Part shown: piece after piece, positions 63,247 through 64,000 of the stretch
Layout: each line of letters begins with the position of its first letter
How positions within the stretch are numbered: position 1 is the stretch's first letter
Source: Balneola sp.
GTDB taxonomy: Bacteria > Bacteroidota > Rhodothermia > Balneolales > Balneolaceae
Reading direction: 5' to 3'
Assembly (NCBI GenBank): GCA_002696035.1
Contig: NZQV01000007.1
Location: 1-64,000 of the forward strand
Length of the DNA: 64,000 bases
Notes under the pieces: model-generated
Seen by the model: only the letters and a program-made list of their open reading frames with translations
Databases searched by the model: none
What the model was told of the DNA's origin: nothing
Position numbers and translations under genes: made by a program

Positions 63247-64000
63247 TCACCAAGCCTGTGCTTCAGGTGCTTCCTTCACAATATCCTTGGTTAAACCATC
63301 GGTGAATTTCATTTGTCCGAGAGGGAAGTCATCGGTGAAAATAGCTCCTGTATGTCGGCCACTGAAGATCAGCGGTTTGCCCGGAGCTTCATCATTCAGC
63401 GTCACATTATCCAGGAATAATTCGTACGCATCTTCTACGGTCATAGCGACTTCTTCTGAGTTGATGGTCACGTTTTTCATGGTAAGATTCTTAGCTCTTG
63501 TTATACGAGCTCCCTGTTCGGAATTTTTCACGGTAATATTTTCAAGGTGAATGTTTTCCAGCCATTTTTCGGGAAGTCCCACCAATTCGATGGCAATAGG
63601 AACACCGTCAATTTCAACATCCTTGATCACTACATTCCGCATAAGGGGAGAGGGACCGGTGACTTCAGGCCCTGTATAAAACGTATTAAAGTTGATGGCC
63701 TGATAAGTGATATTCCGCATCTTCACATTTTCGATGTAAATATTCTCAACCACATTTCCCCGTCCGCGTTCGGTCTTAAAACGAATACCGCGATCGCTTC
63801 CATCAAACAAAGCGTTGTGCACGTACACATTTTTGATACCACCGGAAGTCTCACTTCCAAAAACTACTCCCCCGCTCCCGGTTCGTACTTTGCGAGCCTC
63901 AAAATTCCTTACAACAATATTTTTGGTAGGAATGTCTATTTCCAGGGCTTCTTCATTCAGTCCCGATTTCAGAACTACAGCATCATCACCGGTTTCAAAG
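63247..64000 (-). CDS. GH28 polygalacturonase, C-terminal part (cut by window end)
   Basis: The visible 250 residues continue off the right edge. GH28 motifs are TGDDAVVLKSG (at the edge), VVFGSETSGGIKN and RGIRFKTERGRGNVV, followed by a beta-helix C-terminus. It is the second GH28 of the locus, transcribed toward the CE8 gene. The start lies outside the window. Confidence 0.92.
   Translation of the reverse strand, partial: FETGDDAVVLKSGLNEEALEIDIPTKNIVVRNFEARKVRTGSGGVVFGSETSGGIKNVYVHNALFDGSDRGIRFKTERGRGNVVENIYIENVKMRNITYQAINFNTFYTGPEVTGPSPLMRNVVIKDVEIDGVPIAIELVGLPEKWLENIHLENITVKNSEQGARITRAKNLTMKNVTINSEEVAMTVEDAYELFLDNVTLNDEAPGKPLIFSGRHTGAIFTDDFPLGQMKFTDGLTKDIVKEAPEAQAW

Overview
The window reads as a chromosome segment of a Balneolota-type bacterium (Bacteroidota/Rhodothermota side). 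The evidence is several secreted proteins ending in a type IX secretion (Por) sorting domain with the NYPNPFNPTT signature, TonB-dependent receptors used for sugars without any SusD partner, and AT-leaning genes with few strong Shine-Dalgarno sites. The genus cannot be fixed from sequence alone.

Region 1 (about 117-18638) is an integrated element of roughly 18.5 kb sitting in the 3' end of ssrA (tmRNA). The left end keeps the tmRNA 3' part and carries a replacement terminator. A 15-bp att core recurs at 18624, just before what looks like the original ssrA terminator. A tyrosine integrase lies at the left end and an excisionase-like HTH protein at the right end. Two tandem copies of an 11-mer lie just inside each end. 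The left module (1966-5300) holds a hypothetical gene, an SF3 helicase, a primase and a NUMOD-like protein. Each of these four genes is interrupted by exactly one in-frame TGA where tryptophan fits, while all true stops there are TAA. This is the most unusual signal in the window. The middle (5.4-10.9 kb) carries a chimeric-looking lipoprotein gene, an IS110-family insertion sequence with a structured upstream region, and a small integron-cassette-like array with a trypsin-like protease, an R-x4-H (HEPN-like) protein and a lipoprotein. The right half has a DUF932, Gp157-like and RecA/Sak4-like ATPase cluster. It is followed by a bacterial ubiquitin-like operon (multiubiquitin protein, DUF6791-ThiF E1-like protein, DUF6527 protein), an XRE-ImmA regulator coupled to a PIN protein, and the excisionase-like gene.

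Region 2 (18.6-26.9 kb) is host DNA: a very large repeat-bearing secreted protein with a carbohydrate-binding-like module, a PAS/GAF sensor histidine kinase, and class I fructose-1,6-bisphosphatase.

Region 3 (27.0-37.0 kb, minus strand) is the intracellular uronate operon: kduI, kduD, a DUF4861 lipoprotein, a LacI regulator, kdgK, uxuA, kdgA and a TRAP transporter (dctP, dctQ, dctM). Region 4 (37.1-64.0 kb, plus strand until the last gene) encodes extracellular pectin breakdown and uptake: GH105, two PL1-type lyases, a CE12 acetylesterase, two GH28 enzymes, two CE8 pectinesterases, GH43, an alpha/beta esterase, tagaturonate epimerase, three TonB receptors, an LRR protein and an RCC1-repeat protein. 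Pectin is de-esterified and cut outside the cell, oligomers enter through TonB receptors, and unsaturated uronates go through KduI and KduD to 2-keto-3-deoxygluconate. Galacturonate goes through UxaE and UxuA to the same intermediate. KdgK and KdgA then yield pyruvate and glyceraldehyde-3-phosphate, with fructose bisphosphatase serving gluconeogenesis. A palindrome of consensus TTAACCGGTTAA(GTAA) recurs upstream of five or more of these units and probably marks one regulon. A second set of LacI-like sites (TGAAA-N4/5-TTTCA) flanks the minus-strand operon.
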